Shown piece by piece: positions 26,114 to 35,415 of a stretch of 64,000 bases of DNA; position 1 is the first letter of the stretch, and every line of letters begins with the position of its first letter. The position numbers and the translations under genes were made by a program. Under the pieces are notes generated by a model that saw nothing but the letters and a program-made list of their open reading frames with translations, made no database searches and was not told the DNA's origin. The stretch lies in the NCBI RefSeq assembly GCF_033100095.1, contig NZ_CP136921.1:2512501-2576500 (forward strand). Direction: 5' to 3'. Source of the DNA: Diaphorobacter limosus. GTDB taxonomy: Bacteria > Pseudomonadota > Gammaproteobacteria > Burkholderiales > Burkholderiaceae_C.

Positions 26114-27292
26114 TTACAAGCGTTCGATGATGGTGGCGTTGGCCATGCCGCCGGCCTCGCACATGGACTGCAGGCCGTAGCGCTGGCCGCTGTCTTCCAG
26201 CGCGTGCAGCATGGTGGTCATCAGGCGGATGCCCGAGGCGCCCAGCGGGTGGCCCAGGGCGATGGCGCCGCCGCGCGGGTTCAAGCGCTCGCCGTCGGCT
26301 TGCAACTCCTTCTGCCAAGCCATGGGCACGCTGGCGAAGGCCTCATTGATCTCGTAGTGGTGTATGTCTTCCAGCTTCATCTTCGCCTTGGCCAGCACGC
26401 GCTGGGTGGCGGGGATGGGGGCGGTCAGCATGTAGAGCGGGTCGTCGCCCACCACGTCGAAGGCCACGAAGCGCGCGCGGGGCTTGAGGCCCAGCTGCAG
26501 CGCCCGCTCCTCGCTCATGATCAGCATGGCGCTGGCGCCGTCGGTCATTTGCGAGGCATTGCCGGCGGTGGTGCTCCACTGGATTTGCGGAAAGCGCTTG
26601 GAGAGCTCCTCGCTCTCGAACACGGCCTTCAGGCCGGCGAGCTTTTCCACCGTGGTGCCGGCGCGTATGGTCTCGTCCGCCAGCACGCGGCCGGCGGGCG
26701 TATCGATGGCTACGATCTCGCGCTCGAACCGGCCCGCCGACTGCGCGGCAGCGGCGCGCTGGTGCGAGCGGGCGGCGTAGGCGTCGAGCTCGGTGCGGGA
26801 CAGCCCCCACTTGGCGGCCACCAGGTCGGCCGACACGCCCTGGCCCACCAGCCCCGGGGCGTAGCGCGCGTCCAGGCGTGCGCCGTTGATGTTCTGGCCC
26901 ATGCGCGAGCTGCCCATGGGCACGCGGCTCATCGACTCGACGCCGCAGGCAATGACCATGTCCTGCACCCCGGCCATGATGGCCTGGGCCGCGAAATGCA
27001 CCGCCTGCTGGCTGGAGCCGCATTTGCGATCGATGGTGGTCGACGGCACATGCGTGGGCAGGCCCGCGGCCAGCCAGGCCAGGCGCCCGGGCGTGCCGGC
27101 CTGCTCGCCGGCCTGGCTGACGCAGCCGCAGATCACGTCATCGACCTGGCCGGGGTCGATCTTGTTGCGCTCCACCAGCTGCTGCAGCACCTGCGACAGC
27201 AGATCCACGGGGTGCAGCTGGGCCAGCGCGCCATCGGGCTTGGCCCGGGCCATGGGACTGCGGATGGCATCGACGATGACGGGATTTTTCAT
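26114..27292 (-). CDS. Thiolase (acetyl-CoA C-acyltransferase)
   Basis: A 392-residue thiolase. The nucleophilic Cys is in TIDRKCGSSQQA (about residue 91), the His motif is GAIALGHPLGASG and the second Cys is in GLQSMCEAGGMANATI. The ATG at 27292 is used because GGAG lies five bases upstream; a GTG two codons earlier is possible. It is divergent from the acyl-CoA synthetase at 27502, so the 200 bp between them should hold both promoters. It differs clearly from the thiolase at 5507-6715 and is not a recent duplicate. Confidence 0.88.
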   Translation of the reverse strand: MKNPVIVDAIRSPMARAKPDGALAQLHPVDLLSQVLQQLVERNKIDPGQVDDVICGCVSQAGEQAGTPGRLAWLAAGLPTHVPSTTIDRKCGSSQQAVHFAAQAIMAGVQDMVIACGVESMSRVPMGSSRMGQNINGARLDARYAPGLVGQGVSADLVAAKWGLSRTELDAYAARSHQRAAAAQSAGRFEREIVAIDTPAGRVLADETIRAGTTVEKLAGLKAVFESEELSKRFPQIQWSTTAGNASQMTDGASAMLIMSEERALQLGLKPRARFVAFDVVGDDPLYMLTAPIPATQRVLAKAKMKLEDIHHYEINEAFASVPMAWQKELQADGERLNPRGGAIALGHPLGASGIRLMTTMLHALEDSGQRYGLQSMCEAGGMANATIIERL

Positions 27293-27501
27293 GTGCACTC
27301 CATGCGGTTAATGAAACAAATGATCCATTAAAACCAATAATCACGCCGTTAGTATCTGCTTAACGCGGTGTTTTCCCCATGCTTTGTCGATGTAATGGCT
27401 GAAAGAATCCGGCTCAAGATGTGATTTGTGAGACACATATTTCGCAATTCCTGGCGCAGGGCCATCCCGGCCATGCGCCTGCAGAACCAAGGGTGACAGG
27501 C

Positions 27502-29061
27502 ATGCAGGACTTCTTTGGCCGCGCCAAGGCGGCCCCCGACCGGGTGGTGGTAGTTTTGGCCGAACAGGGCCGCAGCTGCACCGCCGGCGCGCTGGCGCAG
27601 CAGGCGCTGCAAATGGCGCAGTGGCTGGCGGCCCAGGGCCTGCAGCCGGGCAAGCGCTTTGCCGTGCTGCTGGAAAACCGTGCCGAAATCCTGGCCCTGG
27701 TGCTGGCCGCGCGCGAGGCCGGGGTGTACGCCGCCGTGCTCAGCACGCATCTGACGGCCGACGAGGTGGCCTACATCGTGCAGGACTGCGACGCGCGCCT
27801 GATCGTGGCGTCCAGCCAGACCCTGCCGCAGCTGGCCGACCTGCCCCGCACCCTGGCCCTGCCCTGCTGGACGGTGGACGAAGCCCAGCCACAGGCCGCA
27901 TCGCTGCCCGCCGCGCTGGCGGCGCTGCCAGGCCCGGCCATCAACCTGAGCGACCGCCCCCTGGGGCGCGACCTGCTGTATTCGTCCGGCACCACGGGCC
28001 GGCCCAAGGGGGTGCTCAAACCCCTGTGGCCCGCCAGCCTGCGCGGCCAGTGCGACCCAGAGGCCCTGGGCACGGCGCGCCTGATGCAAGTGGACGAGCG
28101 CACGGTCTACCTCTCGCCCGCGCCGCTGTACCACGCCGCGCCGCTGCGCTACACGCTGCGCGTGCTGGAGCTGGGCGGCAGTGCGGTGATCATGGAACGC
28201 TTCGACGCGCAAAGCGCGCTGGAGCTGATAGAGCGCCACCGCGTCACGCACAGCCAGTGGGTGCCGACCATGTTCACCCGCATGCTCCGGCTGCCCGAAG
28301 AGCTGCGCCGGCGCCATGACCTGTCCAGCCACCGCGTGGCCATCCATGCCGCGGCGCCCTGCCCGGTGGAGGTCAAGCGCGCCATGCTCGACTGGTGGGG
28401 CGACATCCTGATCGAGTACTACGCCGGCTCCGAGGGCTGCGGCACGACCATGATCAATTCCGCCGAATGGCGGTTGCGCCCCGGCTCGGTGGGCCGCGCG
28501 ACCACGGGCCAGCTGCACATCGTGGACGACCAGGGCCGCGAGCTACCCGCGGGCGAGATCGGCCAGGTGTTCTTCTCTGGCGGCGGGACTTTCAGCTACC
28601 TGAACGACCCGGAGAAGACGCGCCAGGCGCTGAATGAGCAAGGCTGGTTCACCTATGGCGACATCGGCCATGTGGATGCCGATGGCTATCTGTTCTTGAG
28701 CGACCGACGCGCCGACCTGATCCTCTCGGGCGGCGTGAACTTGTACCCACAGGAGATAGAAAACGCCCTGGCGCGCCACCCCGATGTGCAGGAGCTGGCC
28801 GTGGTCGGCGTGCCGCACCCCGACTTTGGCGAGGTGCCGCTGGCCGCCGTGGTGCTGCGCCCAGGGGCAGAGCCCTCGCCGGCCACGGCGCGCGCCATCG
28901 CCGGCCAGGCCGCCGGGGTGCTGGCGCGCCTGAAGCTGCCGCAGCGCATGGTGTTTGTCGAGAGCCTGCCGCGCCTGGAGACGGGCAAGCTGCTGCGGCG
29001 CAAGCTCAAGGAGCGCTACCGCGACGAGACGCAGGCCGGGTTTGGCCTGCGCGACTCTTAA
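27502..29061 (+). CDS. AMP-dependent acyl-CoA synthetase
   Basis: A 519-residue ANL ligase. P-loop LLYSSGTTGRPKGV, the EYYAGSEGCGTT adenine motif, FTYGDIGHVDADGYLFLSDRRADLILSGGVNLYPQEIE hinge region and ETGKLLRRKL with the C-terminal catalytic Lys are all present. It forms an acyl-CoA from an unknown acid. The start at 27502 (MQDFFGRA) is chosen from the family N-terminus; a GTG at 27421 opens a longer frame without conservation. It leads a plus-strand unit with an acyl-CoA dehydrogenase and two Bug receptors, divergent from the thiolase/SDR genes. Confidence 0.85.
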   Translation: MQDFFGRAKAAPDRVVVVLAEQGRSCTAGALAQQALQMAQWLAAQGLQPGKRFAVLLENRAEILALVLAAREAGVYAAVLSTHLTADEVAYIVQDCDARLIVASSQTLPQLADLPRTLALPCWTVDEAQPQAASLPAALAALPGPAINLSDRPLGRDLLYSSGTTGRPKGVLKPLWPASLRGQCDPEALGTARLMQVDERTVYLSPAPLYHAAPLRYTLRVLELGGSAVIMERFDAQSALELIERHRVTHSQWVPTMFTRMLRLPEELRRRHDLSSHRVAIHAAAPCPVEVKRAMLDWWGDILIEYYAGSEGCGTTMINSAEWRLRPGSVGRATTGQLHIVDDQGRELPAGEIGQVFFSGGGTFSYLNDPEKTRQALNEQGWFTYGDIGHVDADGYLFLSDRRADLILSGGVNLYPQEIENALARHPDVQELAVVGVPHPDFGEVPLAAVVLRPGAEPSPATARAIAGQAAGVLARLKLPQRMVFVESLPRLETGKLLRRKLKERYRDETQAGFGLRDS

Positions 29062-29362
29062 AACAATAGCTGTCTGCGCCCATCCATCAAGCGATTCAAG
29101 CAAATTTCACTTGATTAGCGATATGTCTCAGACCGGCCGTAAGCCCTCACCCCCACCCTCTCCCAGAGGGAGAGGGAGTCATACCGGCGCAACCGGTCGC
29201 CCTCCCCCCTTTGGGGCTGAAGGCTGCGGCTCCAGTTCCGCATGCGCGGAACTGGACAGCCTGAAGAGCACAGCGTCTCGCTGTGCCCCCGGGAGGGGTG
29301 AGGGGCCTCAGCGACATGTGCAAAGCCAGGCAATTTCACCCAACCCATCAGCGAGTTCCATC
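29062..29362. other. Intergenic region with repeats
   Basis: Contains a partial host palindrome after the synthetase stop (29065-29105) and CCCTCTCCC-type palindromes at 29145-29185 and 29205-29305 interrupted by a GC-rich insertion. No gene recognised. Confidence 0.65.
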
Positions 29363-30505
29363 ATGCAAGACCTGACCACCCGCAGCATCTACCGCGAAGA
29401 CCACGAGCAGTTCCGCGAGCAGGCGCGGCGCTTCTTCGAGCGCGAAGTCGTGCCGCACCATGCCCAGTGGGAGCGCGACGGCATCGTGCCCAAGGAGGTC
29501 TGGCGCAAGGCCGGGCGCGAGGGCCTCTTGAACCCCATGCTGCCCGAGCCCTACGGCGGCGGCGGCGACTTTGGCCATGCCGCCGTGCTGCTCGAAGAAA
29601 TCGCCCGCGCCGGCGCCAGCGGCCTCGGGTTTCCGCTGCACTCGGACATCGTCGCGCCGTACATGTTCGCCTACGGCAACAAGGAGCAGAAGGACCGCTG
29701 GCTGCCGCGCATGGCGGCGGGCGAGCTGATCGGCGCGATCGCCATGACCGAGCCCGGCGCGGGCAGCGACCTCAAGTCCGTGCGCACCACGGCCGTGCGC
29801 GATGGCGACCACTACGTCCTGAACGGCAGCAAGACCTTCATCACCAACGGCATCAACAGCGAGATCGTCATCGTCGTCGCCAAGACCGCGCCCGAGCTGG
29901 GGGCCAAGGGCGTGTCGCTGATCGTGGTCGAGGACGGCACGCCGGGCTTCAGCAAGGGCCGCAAGCTGGAAAAAATAGGCCTGATGGCGCAGGACACCTC
30001 CGAGCTGTTCTTCGACAACGTGCGCGTGCCCGCAGGCAACCTGCTGGGCGAGGAGAACCTGGGCTTCAGGTACCTGATGAAGGAACTGGCCCAGGAGCGC
30101 CTGGTGGTCGCCGTGCGCGCCGCCGCCTCGGTCGAGACCTTTTTGCAAAAAACCGTGGACTACACGCGCGAACGCAAGGCCTTTGGCCAGACGGTGTTCG
30201 AGTTCCAGAACACCCGCTTCAAGCTGGCCGAGGCCAAGGCCCAGGCCACCATGCTGCGCGTCTTTGTGGACGACTGCATCGCCCTGCACCTGCGCCGCGA
30301 ACTGACGCCCGAACGCGCCGCCATGGTCAAGCTCAACGCCACGGTGCTGCAGAACCGGCTGCTCGACGAGTTCTTGCAGCTGCACGGCGGCTACGGCTAC
30401 ATGACCGAATACCAGGTGGGCCGCGCCTGGACCGACGCGCGCATAGGCCGCATCTACGGCGGCAGCGACGAGATCATGAAAGAGATCATCGCCCGCACTT
30501 TGTGA
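29363..30505 (+). CDS. Acyl-CoA dehydrogenase
   Basis: A 380-residue FAD-dependent acyl-CoA dehydrogenase. Segments include LLNPMLPEPYGGGGDFGHAAVLLEE, the flavin-binding AIAMTEPGAGSDLKSVRTTA and FITNGINSEIVIVV, then FGQTVFEFQNTRFKLA. The YEGT-type base is Gly in YGGSDEI, while AQERLVVAV carries a Glu at the helix-G position used in isovaleryl-CoA dehydrogenase-like enzymes. The start is taken at MQDLTTRSIY; longer frames read through repeats. It precedes two Bug genes and follows an acyl-CoA synthetase, consistent with activation and first oxidation of an imported acid. Confidence 0.87.
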   Translation: MQDLTTRSIYREDHEQFREQARRFFEREVVPHHAQWERDGIVPKEVWRKAGREGLLNPMLPEPYGGGGDFGHAAVLLEEIARAGASGLGFPLHSDIVAPYMFAYGNKEQKDRWLPRMAAGELIGAIAMTEPGAGSDLKSVRTTAVRDGDHYVLNGSKTFITNGINSEIVIVVAKTAPELGAKGVSLIVVEDGTPGFSKGRKLEKIGLMAQDTSELFFDNVRVPAGNLLGEENLGFRYLMKELAQERLVVAVRAAASVETFLQKTVDYTRERKAFGQTVFEFQNTRFKLAEAKAQATMLRVFVDDCIALHLRRELTPERAAMVKLNATVLQNRLLDEFLQLHGGYGYMTEYQVGRAWTDARIGRIYGGSDEIMKEIIARTL

Positions 30506-30529
30506 GCCCCCAAGTACAAGGAGAGAGAC

Positions 30530-31513
30530 ATGACACGCAACCGACGCACCACCCTGGCCCTGATGGCCCTGGCCGCCGCCTGCGCCACCCTCGGCACCAG
30601 CAGCGCCCAGGCACAGGGCGACTATCCAGCGAAGCCCCTGCGCTTCATCGTGCCCTACCCGGCCGGCGGCGGCACCGACACCATCGCCCGCCTGATAGGC
30701 ACGCAGCTGACCCAGCGCTGGGGCCAGCCGGTGGTGGTGGAGAACAAGCCCGGCGCCAGCGGCATCCTGGGCAACGACATCGTGGCCAAGGCGCCCGGCG
30801 ACGGCTACACCGTGCTCATGGGCATCACCGCCGTGGTGCAGATACCGGCGCTGTACAAGAAGGTGCCGTACAAGCTGGCCGACCTGGCGCCGGTGTCACA
30901 GATCGCCAAGTCGGCCGACCTGCTGATGGTGCCGCGCAGCTCGGGCGTGACCACGCTGGCGCAGTTCGTGGACAAGGCCAAGGCCGCGCCCGGCACCATG
31001 AACTACGGCACCTACGGCAACGCCACCTCGTCGCACATGAACGGCGAGCGCTTCAAGCAGCAGGCCGGCATAGACCTGACCCACATCCCCTACCAGGGCT
31101 CGGGCCCCGAGATGGCGGCCCTGCTGGGCGGGCAGCTCACGCTGGCCTTCGTGGACGCCACGGCCGCCTACCCGCACATCAAGTCGGACAAGCTGAACAT
31201 CCTGGCCGTAACCGGCTCACAGCGCTTCCCCTCGCTGCCGAACGTGCCCACCATGGCCGAATCCGGCTACCCCGGGCTGGAGGCCAATGGCTGGTTTGGC
31301 GTGTTCCTGCCGGCCAGCACGCCCAAGCCCATCGTGGACAAGCTGGGCGCCGAGGTGGCTGCGATCGTCAAGTCGCCCGAACTGAACAAGCGCCTGACCG
31401 ACATGGGCCTGATCGCCGTGGGCTCGCTGCCCGACGACTTCAAGACCCAGGTAGAAAAAGACGCCGCCCACTGGAAGGCCGTGGCCGAGGGTGCAAAAAT
31501 CTCCATGGATTGA
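30530..31513 (+). CDS. Bug-family tripartite tricarboxylate transporter substrate-binding protein
   Basis: A 327-residue periplasmic receptor. Signal peptide (TTLALMALAAACATLGTSSAQAQ), YPAKPLRFIVPYPAGGGTD, ENKPGASGILG, IPYQGSGPEMAALLGGQ and the HWKAVAEGAKI end are family features. AAGGAGAG lies six to eight bases before the ATG. It is the first of two adjacent Bug genes; the pair is separated by a strong hairpin at 31526-31581, which may uncouple their expression. Confidence 0.86.
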   Translation: MTRNRRTTLALMALAAACATLGTSSAQAQGDYPAKPLRFIVPYPAGGGTDTIARLIGTQLTQRWGQPVVVENKPGASGILGNDIVAKAPGDGYTVLMGITAVVQIPALYKKVPYKLADLAPVSQIAKSADLLMVPRSSGVTTLAQFVDKAKAAPGTMNYGTYGNATSSHMNGERFKQQAGIDLTHIPYQGSGPEMAALLGGQLTLAFVDATAAYPHIKSDKLNILAVTGSQRFPSLPNVPTMAESGYPGLEANGWFGVFLPASTPKPIVDKLGAEVAAIVKSPELNKRLTDMGLIAVGSLPDDFKTQVEKDAAHWKAVAEGAKISMD

Positions 31514-31525
31514 CCGCCTGGTTCT

Positions 31526-31581
31526 TGTAGAGCGGCTTTAGCCGCGAACGGCGTCATTCGCGGCTAAAGCCGCTCCTACAG
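31526..31581. repeat. REP-type long hairpin
   Basis: Arms TGTAGAGCGGCTTTAGCCGC and its inverse GCGGCTAAAGCCGCTCCTAC face each other around a loop of about 10 bases. The GTAGGAGCGGCTTTAGCCGCGA core is a repeat common in pseudomonads and other proteobacteria. It could stabilise or terminate the upstream Bug transcript. Confidence 0.8.
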
Positions 31582-31636
31582 ACCACAGCGCGCCCCACCT
31601 GAACGGTCACGACACGACAACACGAGGAGACAAACC

Positions 31637-32647
31637 ATGAACAAGCCGATGCAGCCCCCCACATGCAACCGCCGCCAGCTGCTGGCGCTTGCCGCCGGCG
31701 CCGCAGCCGCCGGCCCGCTCGCCGCGCGGGCGCAAACCGGCTTTGCCACGCGCCCGGTCAAAGTGGTCGTGCCCTTTGCCGCCGGCGGCGCCACCGACGT
31801 CATCACGCGCGTGCTGGGCGAGCACATGGGCAAACGCTTTGGCCAGCCGGTGGTGGTGGACAACAAGCCCGGCGGCGCCGGCCTGATCGCCGGTGAGATG
31901 GTGGTCAAGTCGCCGCCTGATGGCATGACGGTGCTGCTGGGCACGACCTCGTCCATGCTGACCAACAAATATCTCTACAAGAAGCCGCCCTACGACCCGC
32001 TGGCCGACCTCACCCCGCTGGTGCGCGTATGCCTGGCGCCGATTGCGCTGGTGGTGACCAACGATGTGCCGGCGCAGAACCTGCAGGAGTTCATGGCCTG
32101 GCTCCGCGCCAACAAGGGCAAGCTGTCCTACGGCTCCTACGGCATAGGCTCGCACGGCCAGCTGGCCTGCACCACGCTCAGCGACGTTGCCGGCGCCGAC
32201 ATGGCGCATGTGGCCTACAAGGGCGAAGCGCCCATGATCCAGGACCTGCTGGGTGGGCAGATCAAGATCGGCATGGGCAGCCTGCTGTCCATCAAGGCGC
32301 ATATAGACAGCGGCCGCCTGCGCGCCCTGGCCGTGACCGGCCCGCGCCGCGTACCGTTGCTGCCCGATGTGCCCACATTTGCCGAGGGCGGTTTCAAGCA
32401 GGAGGCCCTGGCCCTGGTCGGCTGGCTGGCCATCGCCGGGCCCAAGGGCATGAGCGCGGACGTGGCGCGCCAATGGGCCCAGGCCGCCAACCAGGCCGTG
32501 GCCAGCCGCGAAGGCATGGCGCGCATCATCGCCGCGGGCTTCGTGCCGGTGGACGACGACACGCCCGAGAGCTTTGGCAGGCTGTGGGCGCAGGAAGGGC
32601 CGATCTGGGGCCGCCTGCTGCAGGCCGCCGGCGTGCAGCCCAACTGA
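31637..32647 (+). CDS. Bug-family tripartite tricarboxylate transporter substrate-binding protein
   Basis: A 336-residue periplasmic receptor. The N-terminal CNRRQLLALAAGAAAAGPLAARAQT is a twin-arginine-like signal peptide. Conserved parts are RPVKVVVPFAAGGATD, DNKPGGAGLIAG, the VAYKGEAPMIQDLLGGQ loop and GWLAIAGPKGM. GAGGAG lies nine bases before the ATG. It stands directly behind another Bug gene but the two are not close in sequence, so they probably bind different ligands. Confidence 0.86.
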   Translation: MNKPMQPPTCNRRQLLALAAGAAAAGPLAARAQTGFATRPVKVVVPFAAGGATDVITRVLGEHMGKRFGQPVVVDNKPGGAGLIAGEMVVKSPPDGMTVLLGTTSSMLTNKYLYKKPPYDPLADLTPLVRVCLAPIALVVTNDVPAQNLQEFMAWLRANKGKLSYGSYGIGSHGQLACTTLSDVAGADMAHVAYKGEAPMIQDLLGGQIKIGMGSLLSIKAHIDSGRLRALAVTGPRRVPLLPDVPTFAEGGFKQEALALVGWLAIAGPKGMSADVARQWAQAANQAVASREGMARIIAAGFVPVDDDTPESFGRLWAQEGPIWGRLLQAAGVQPN

Positions 32648-32699
32648 ACCCGACGGCGCGGGCACCTTGCCGGCATGGGGGGCACGGGCGCCGCTGGTT

Positions 32700-33146
32700 T
32701 CAGCCCCGCGCCGGCTGCCGCGCCACCAGCTTGAAGGTGCCCGTGGCCAGGGCCACCAGGGTGCCATCCTCGGCGCGCACCTCGCCGCGCACAAAGCTGA
32801 TGGAGCGCCCGCGCCGCTCGCAATGCGCGGTGGCAATCAGGTCGCCGCTGGCGGCGGAGACAAAGTGCAGCGTCAGGTCTATGGTGACCACACCATAGGC
32901 GGCAGGGTCATGGGCGCGCGCGGCGCCGGCCAGCGTGCAATCGAGCAGCGAGGCAATGGCGCCGCCATGCACGTCACCGCGGCTGTTGGACTGCTCGGCC
33001 TGGAAGCCCATGCGCACCTGGGCCCGGTCGTTGCCTATGCGCTCGCCGCGCAGCGCCATGGCACGCGACATGGGCATGGGCAGGCCAAACAGCAGGCCGG
33101 GGGCCTCGCCGGCAAAGGGGCTCAGGGGGATGTCGTTGCTGCTCAT
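32700..33146 (-). CDS. PaaI-family hotdog thioesterase
   Basis: A 148-residue single-hotdog thioesterase. The PaaI hallmark SRGDVHGGAIASLLDCTLAGAA carries the conserved HGG and the catalytic Asp-containing helix; LHFVSAASGDLIATAHCERRGRSISFVRGEV is the typical strand order. It would hydrolyse an acyl-CoA in the cytoplasm to recover CoA. The start at 33146 (MSSNDIP) is chosen since the extension to 33185 has no family similarity. It lies between catabolic genes and an Xre-RES pair, convergent with the second Bug gene. Confidence 0.84.
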   Translation of the reverse strand: MSSNDIPLSPFAGEAPGLLFGLPMPMSRAMALRGERIGNDRAQVRMGFQAEQSNSRGDVHGGAIASLLDCTLAGAARAHDPAAYGVVTIDLTLHFVSAASGDLIATAHCERRGRSISFVRGEVRAEDGTLVALATGTFKLVARQPARG

Positions 33147-33172
33147 GGTTCTGGTTCCTGTAGGTTCAAAAT

Positions 33173-33886
33173 TCAAAAATGCCATTCATGGCGCTCGCGC
33201 CCGCGCGTGAACATCACGCTGGCGCGCGTGGCCTTGCAGTGCCAGGTCTGCAGGGTGTGATCCAGCCCGCCCGCAGTCTCGGCCAGGCAGTCCGGGTCGA
33301 ACACCACGGCGCAGCGCTGGCCGCTTGCGCGTGCCGACTCATAGGCCAGCCACTGCACGCCGCGTTGCTGCGCGCCTGCGGCCACGGCCTGCGTGGCGGC
33401 GTAGTCGTCGCCCTGCGTCCACAGCGCGCGCGCCTGGTTCCAGGGCGGCGCCATCAGGTCCATGGCCTGGCCATCGATGGCCGCTTGAAAAAAACTGTGC
33501 TCGGTCAGTAGCGTCTGATCCTGCAAACCGGTGCTGTCCAGAATGAACCGCCGGCGCCAGTACGCCACCTCGGCACAGGCCGCGTACAGTGCTTCGGCCC
33601 CATACCACTGCCCGCGCGCGTGCGCCGGCCGGAAGCGGCTGGGGTGATGAGGGCGGTAGCGGAACGGCGTCAGCAGCAGGTAGTGCCGGGGCTGGCGTGT
33701 TGCAGGCAGCGCGGGCTTGCTGGCTTCAAGCAATTGCTCCAGCAAATCCTGCTCGGCCGCGCTGTCCACCAGACGCATGGTGGAGACCACGTGCTGCGCC
33801 TCTACCCCGCGCCAGGCCAGCATGGATTGGGCACCTATGCCAGGCTCCAGCCAGAAGCGCTCCCAGTCGGCCGCCAAAGTCATCAC
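33173..33886 (-). CDS. RES-domain toxin
   Basis: A 237-residue RES-domain protein, the toxin of Xre-RES type II systems; characterised members degrade or transfer from NAD+. The fold is marked by AWRGVEAQHV near 24-33, SRFRPAHARGQWYGAEALYAACAEVAYWRRRF with Arg86 and Glu106, and YESARASGQRCAVVFDPD with the Ser of the RES triad. Its ATG overlaps the TGA of the antitoxin gene (33883-33886), the usual antitoxin-first coupling. It is complete, so toxin activity is plausible. Confidence 0.85.
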   Translation of the reverse strand: MMTLAADWERFWLEPGIGAQSMLAWRGVEAQHVVSTMRLVDSAAEQDLLEQLLEASKPALPATRQPRHYLLLTPFRYRPHHPSRFRPAHARGQWYGAEALYAACAEVAYWRRRFILDSTGLQDQTLLTEHSFFQAAIDGQAMDLMAPPWNQARALWTQGDDYAATQAVAAGAQQRGVQWLAYESARASGQRCAVVFDPDCLAETAGGLDHTLQTWHCKATRASVMFTRGRERHEWHF

Positions 33887-34260
33887 GCGGGCGCCCGCAT
33901 GCCGTCCAGGTAGTTCAGCGTGGCCACCAGACCGTCGGCCCGTTGCACCAGTTGCAGCGGCCGCCCGCCCAGGGCCTGGTTGTAGGTGTCCATCCAGGCT
34001 CGGCGCCTGGCGTCGTCGGTGCCCACCAGCGCATCCAGCGAACGGTACACGCGCACCAGCAGCAGGGCCAGCTCGCCCTCCTTGGAGGTGGGGGCTATGG
34101 TCTTCTCGCCGCGCAGGATGCGCGAGACCGTGGGCTCGCTCAGACCAATGGTGCGGGCCAGGGCGACGCCCGTCAGCCCCAGCAGCTCACTGGCCCGGGC
34201 CGTGGCCTTGGCCAGCACGGCGGCGGGGTCGGGTTGGGGTGTGGTGGCGGCGCGTTGCAT
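33883..34260 (-). CDS. Xre/MbcA/ParS-family antitoxin
   Basis: A 125-residue antitoxin. The Xre-like helix-turn-helix reads TGVALARTIGLSEPTVSRILRGEKTI; the C-terminal toxin-binding domain (ELALLLVRVYRSLDALVGTDDARRRAWMDTYNQALGGRPLQLV) is that of MbcA/ParS partners of RES toxins. It should neutralise the RES protein and repress its own promoter; an inverted repeat at 34280-34297 overlaps the -10 box upstream. Confidence 0.88.
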   Translation of the reverse strand: MQRAATTPQPDPAAVLAKATARASELLGLTGVALARTIGLSEPTVSRILRGEKTIAPTSKEGELALLLVRVYRSLDALVGTDDARRRAWMDTYNQALGGRPLQLVQRADGLVATLNYLDGMRAPA

Positions 34261-34279
34261 GGCGAACCCTGGTTGTTAG

Positions 34280-34323
34280 ATATTTCTGATGAAATATTTT
34301 AGCTATGTATCTTAATTATTCAA
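34280..34323 (-). promoter_or_regulatory. Promoter and operator of the Xre-RES pair
   Basis: On the minus strand TTGAAT (34318-34323) and TAAAAT (34296-34301) are 16 bases apart. An inverted repeat ATATTTC-TGAT-GAAATAT (34280-34297) overlaps the -10 and start region, as expected for antitoxin autorepression. The stretch is strikingly AT-rich against its surroundings. Confidence 0.7.
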
Positions 34324-34383
34324 CCAGTTCGTGACCCGGCACCACGCAAGGCCCGGTGACTGACGTCACCTCACAGCGCGCGG

Positions 34384-35376
34384 TCAATCCACCTTGGCCC
34401 CAGTGGACTTGACCACGGCGGCCCAGCGCGTGATTTCGCGCTCGATATGTGCCTGCAGCGCCTCGGGCGTGGAGCCCACGGGCACGTAGCCGCCGGCAGC
34501 CAGCTGCGTTTGCAGCTGCGGCTGGCGCAGCGCGCTGGCAATCTCGCTGCTCAGGCGCTGGGTGACCTCCGACGGGGTGCCGGCGGGGGCGATCAGCGCA
34601 TACCAGCCCGTCACGTCAAAACCGGCCACGCCCTGCTCCTGCACCGTCGCCACATCTGGCGCCAGTGCCGAACGCTGCGCGCTGGTGACCGCCAGCGCAT
34701 GCATGCGCCCGCTGCGTATGTGCGGCATGGAGGTGGAGATGCTGTCGAAGGTCAGGTCAATATCGCCGGCCAGCATGGCATTAACCACGCCGGCGCTGCC
34801 CTTGTAGGGCACATGGGTCATCTTGATGCCGGCGATGCTGCTGAAATATTCGGCCGCCAGGTGCCCGGTATTGCCGTTGCCGGCCGAGCCAAACGTCAGC
34901 TTGTCCGGTGCGGCCTTGGCTGCCTGGATCAGCTCCTGAATATTCTTCGCGGGCAGCTTGCTGCTACCCGCCACCACCATGGGCAGGTTGGCCACCCAGG
35001 ATACGGGCGCGAAGTCCTTGCGTGTGTCGTAGGGCAGCTTGGGGTACAGGCTGTCGTTGATGGCATGGGCGGCCAGCACCATCAGCACGGTATAGCCATC
35101 GGGCTTGGCGCGCGCCAGGTACTGCGTGGCCAGCGTTCCACCCGCGCCGGGCTTGTATTCCAGCACCACAGGCTGGCCCAGCTGCTGCTGCAGCTGCACC
35201 GCCAGCGGCCGGCCCAGCAGGTCTGCGCTGCCGCCAGGCGGGTAGGGAATCACCAGCTGGATAGGCTTGGTGGGCCAGGGGTCGGCGGCATGGGCTGCAG
35301 GCGCCAGCAGGGCGGCGGCGGGCAGCAGCAGGCTGGCGACCAAGGTGCGGCGCAGTCGCGAGAAATACATCGGCAT
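34384..35376 (-). CDS. Bug-family tripartite tricarboxylate transporter substrate-binding protein
   Basis: A 330-residue periplasmic receptor with signal peptide (LRRTLVASLLLPAAALLAPAAHA), WPTKPIQLVIPYPPGGSAD, EYKPGAGGTLATQ, the VPYKGSAGVVNAMLAGD loop and the RWAAVVKSTGAKVD tail. GGAG lies six bases before the ATG. It is preceded on the same strand by an acyl-CoA ligase gene, separated by a large inverted repeat at 35416-35523. It repeats the ligase/receptor pairing seen at 2914-5401. Confidence 0.86.
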   Translation of the reverse strand: MPMYFSRLRRTLVASLLLPAAALLAPAAHAADPWPTKPIQLVIPYPPGGSADLLGRPLAVQLQQQLGQPVVLEYKPGAGGTLATQYLARAKPDGYTVLMVLAAHAINDSLYPKLPYDTRKDFAPVSWVANLPMVVAGSSKLPAKNIQELIQAAKAAPDKLTFGSAGNGNTGHLAAEYFSSIAGIKMTHVPYKGSAGVVNAMLAGDIDLTFDSISTSMPHIRSGRMHALAVTSAQRSALAPDVATVQEQGVAGFDVTGWYALIAPAGTPSEVTQRLSSEIASALRQPQLQTQLAAGGYVPVGSTPEALQAHIEREITRWAAVVKSTGAKVD

Positions 35377-35415
35377 GGCGGTCTCCTATTTTGAAAATTC
35401 ACTGGCACAAAGGCT

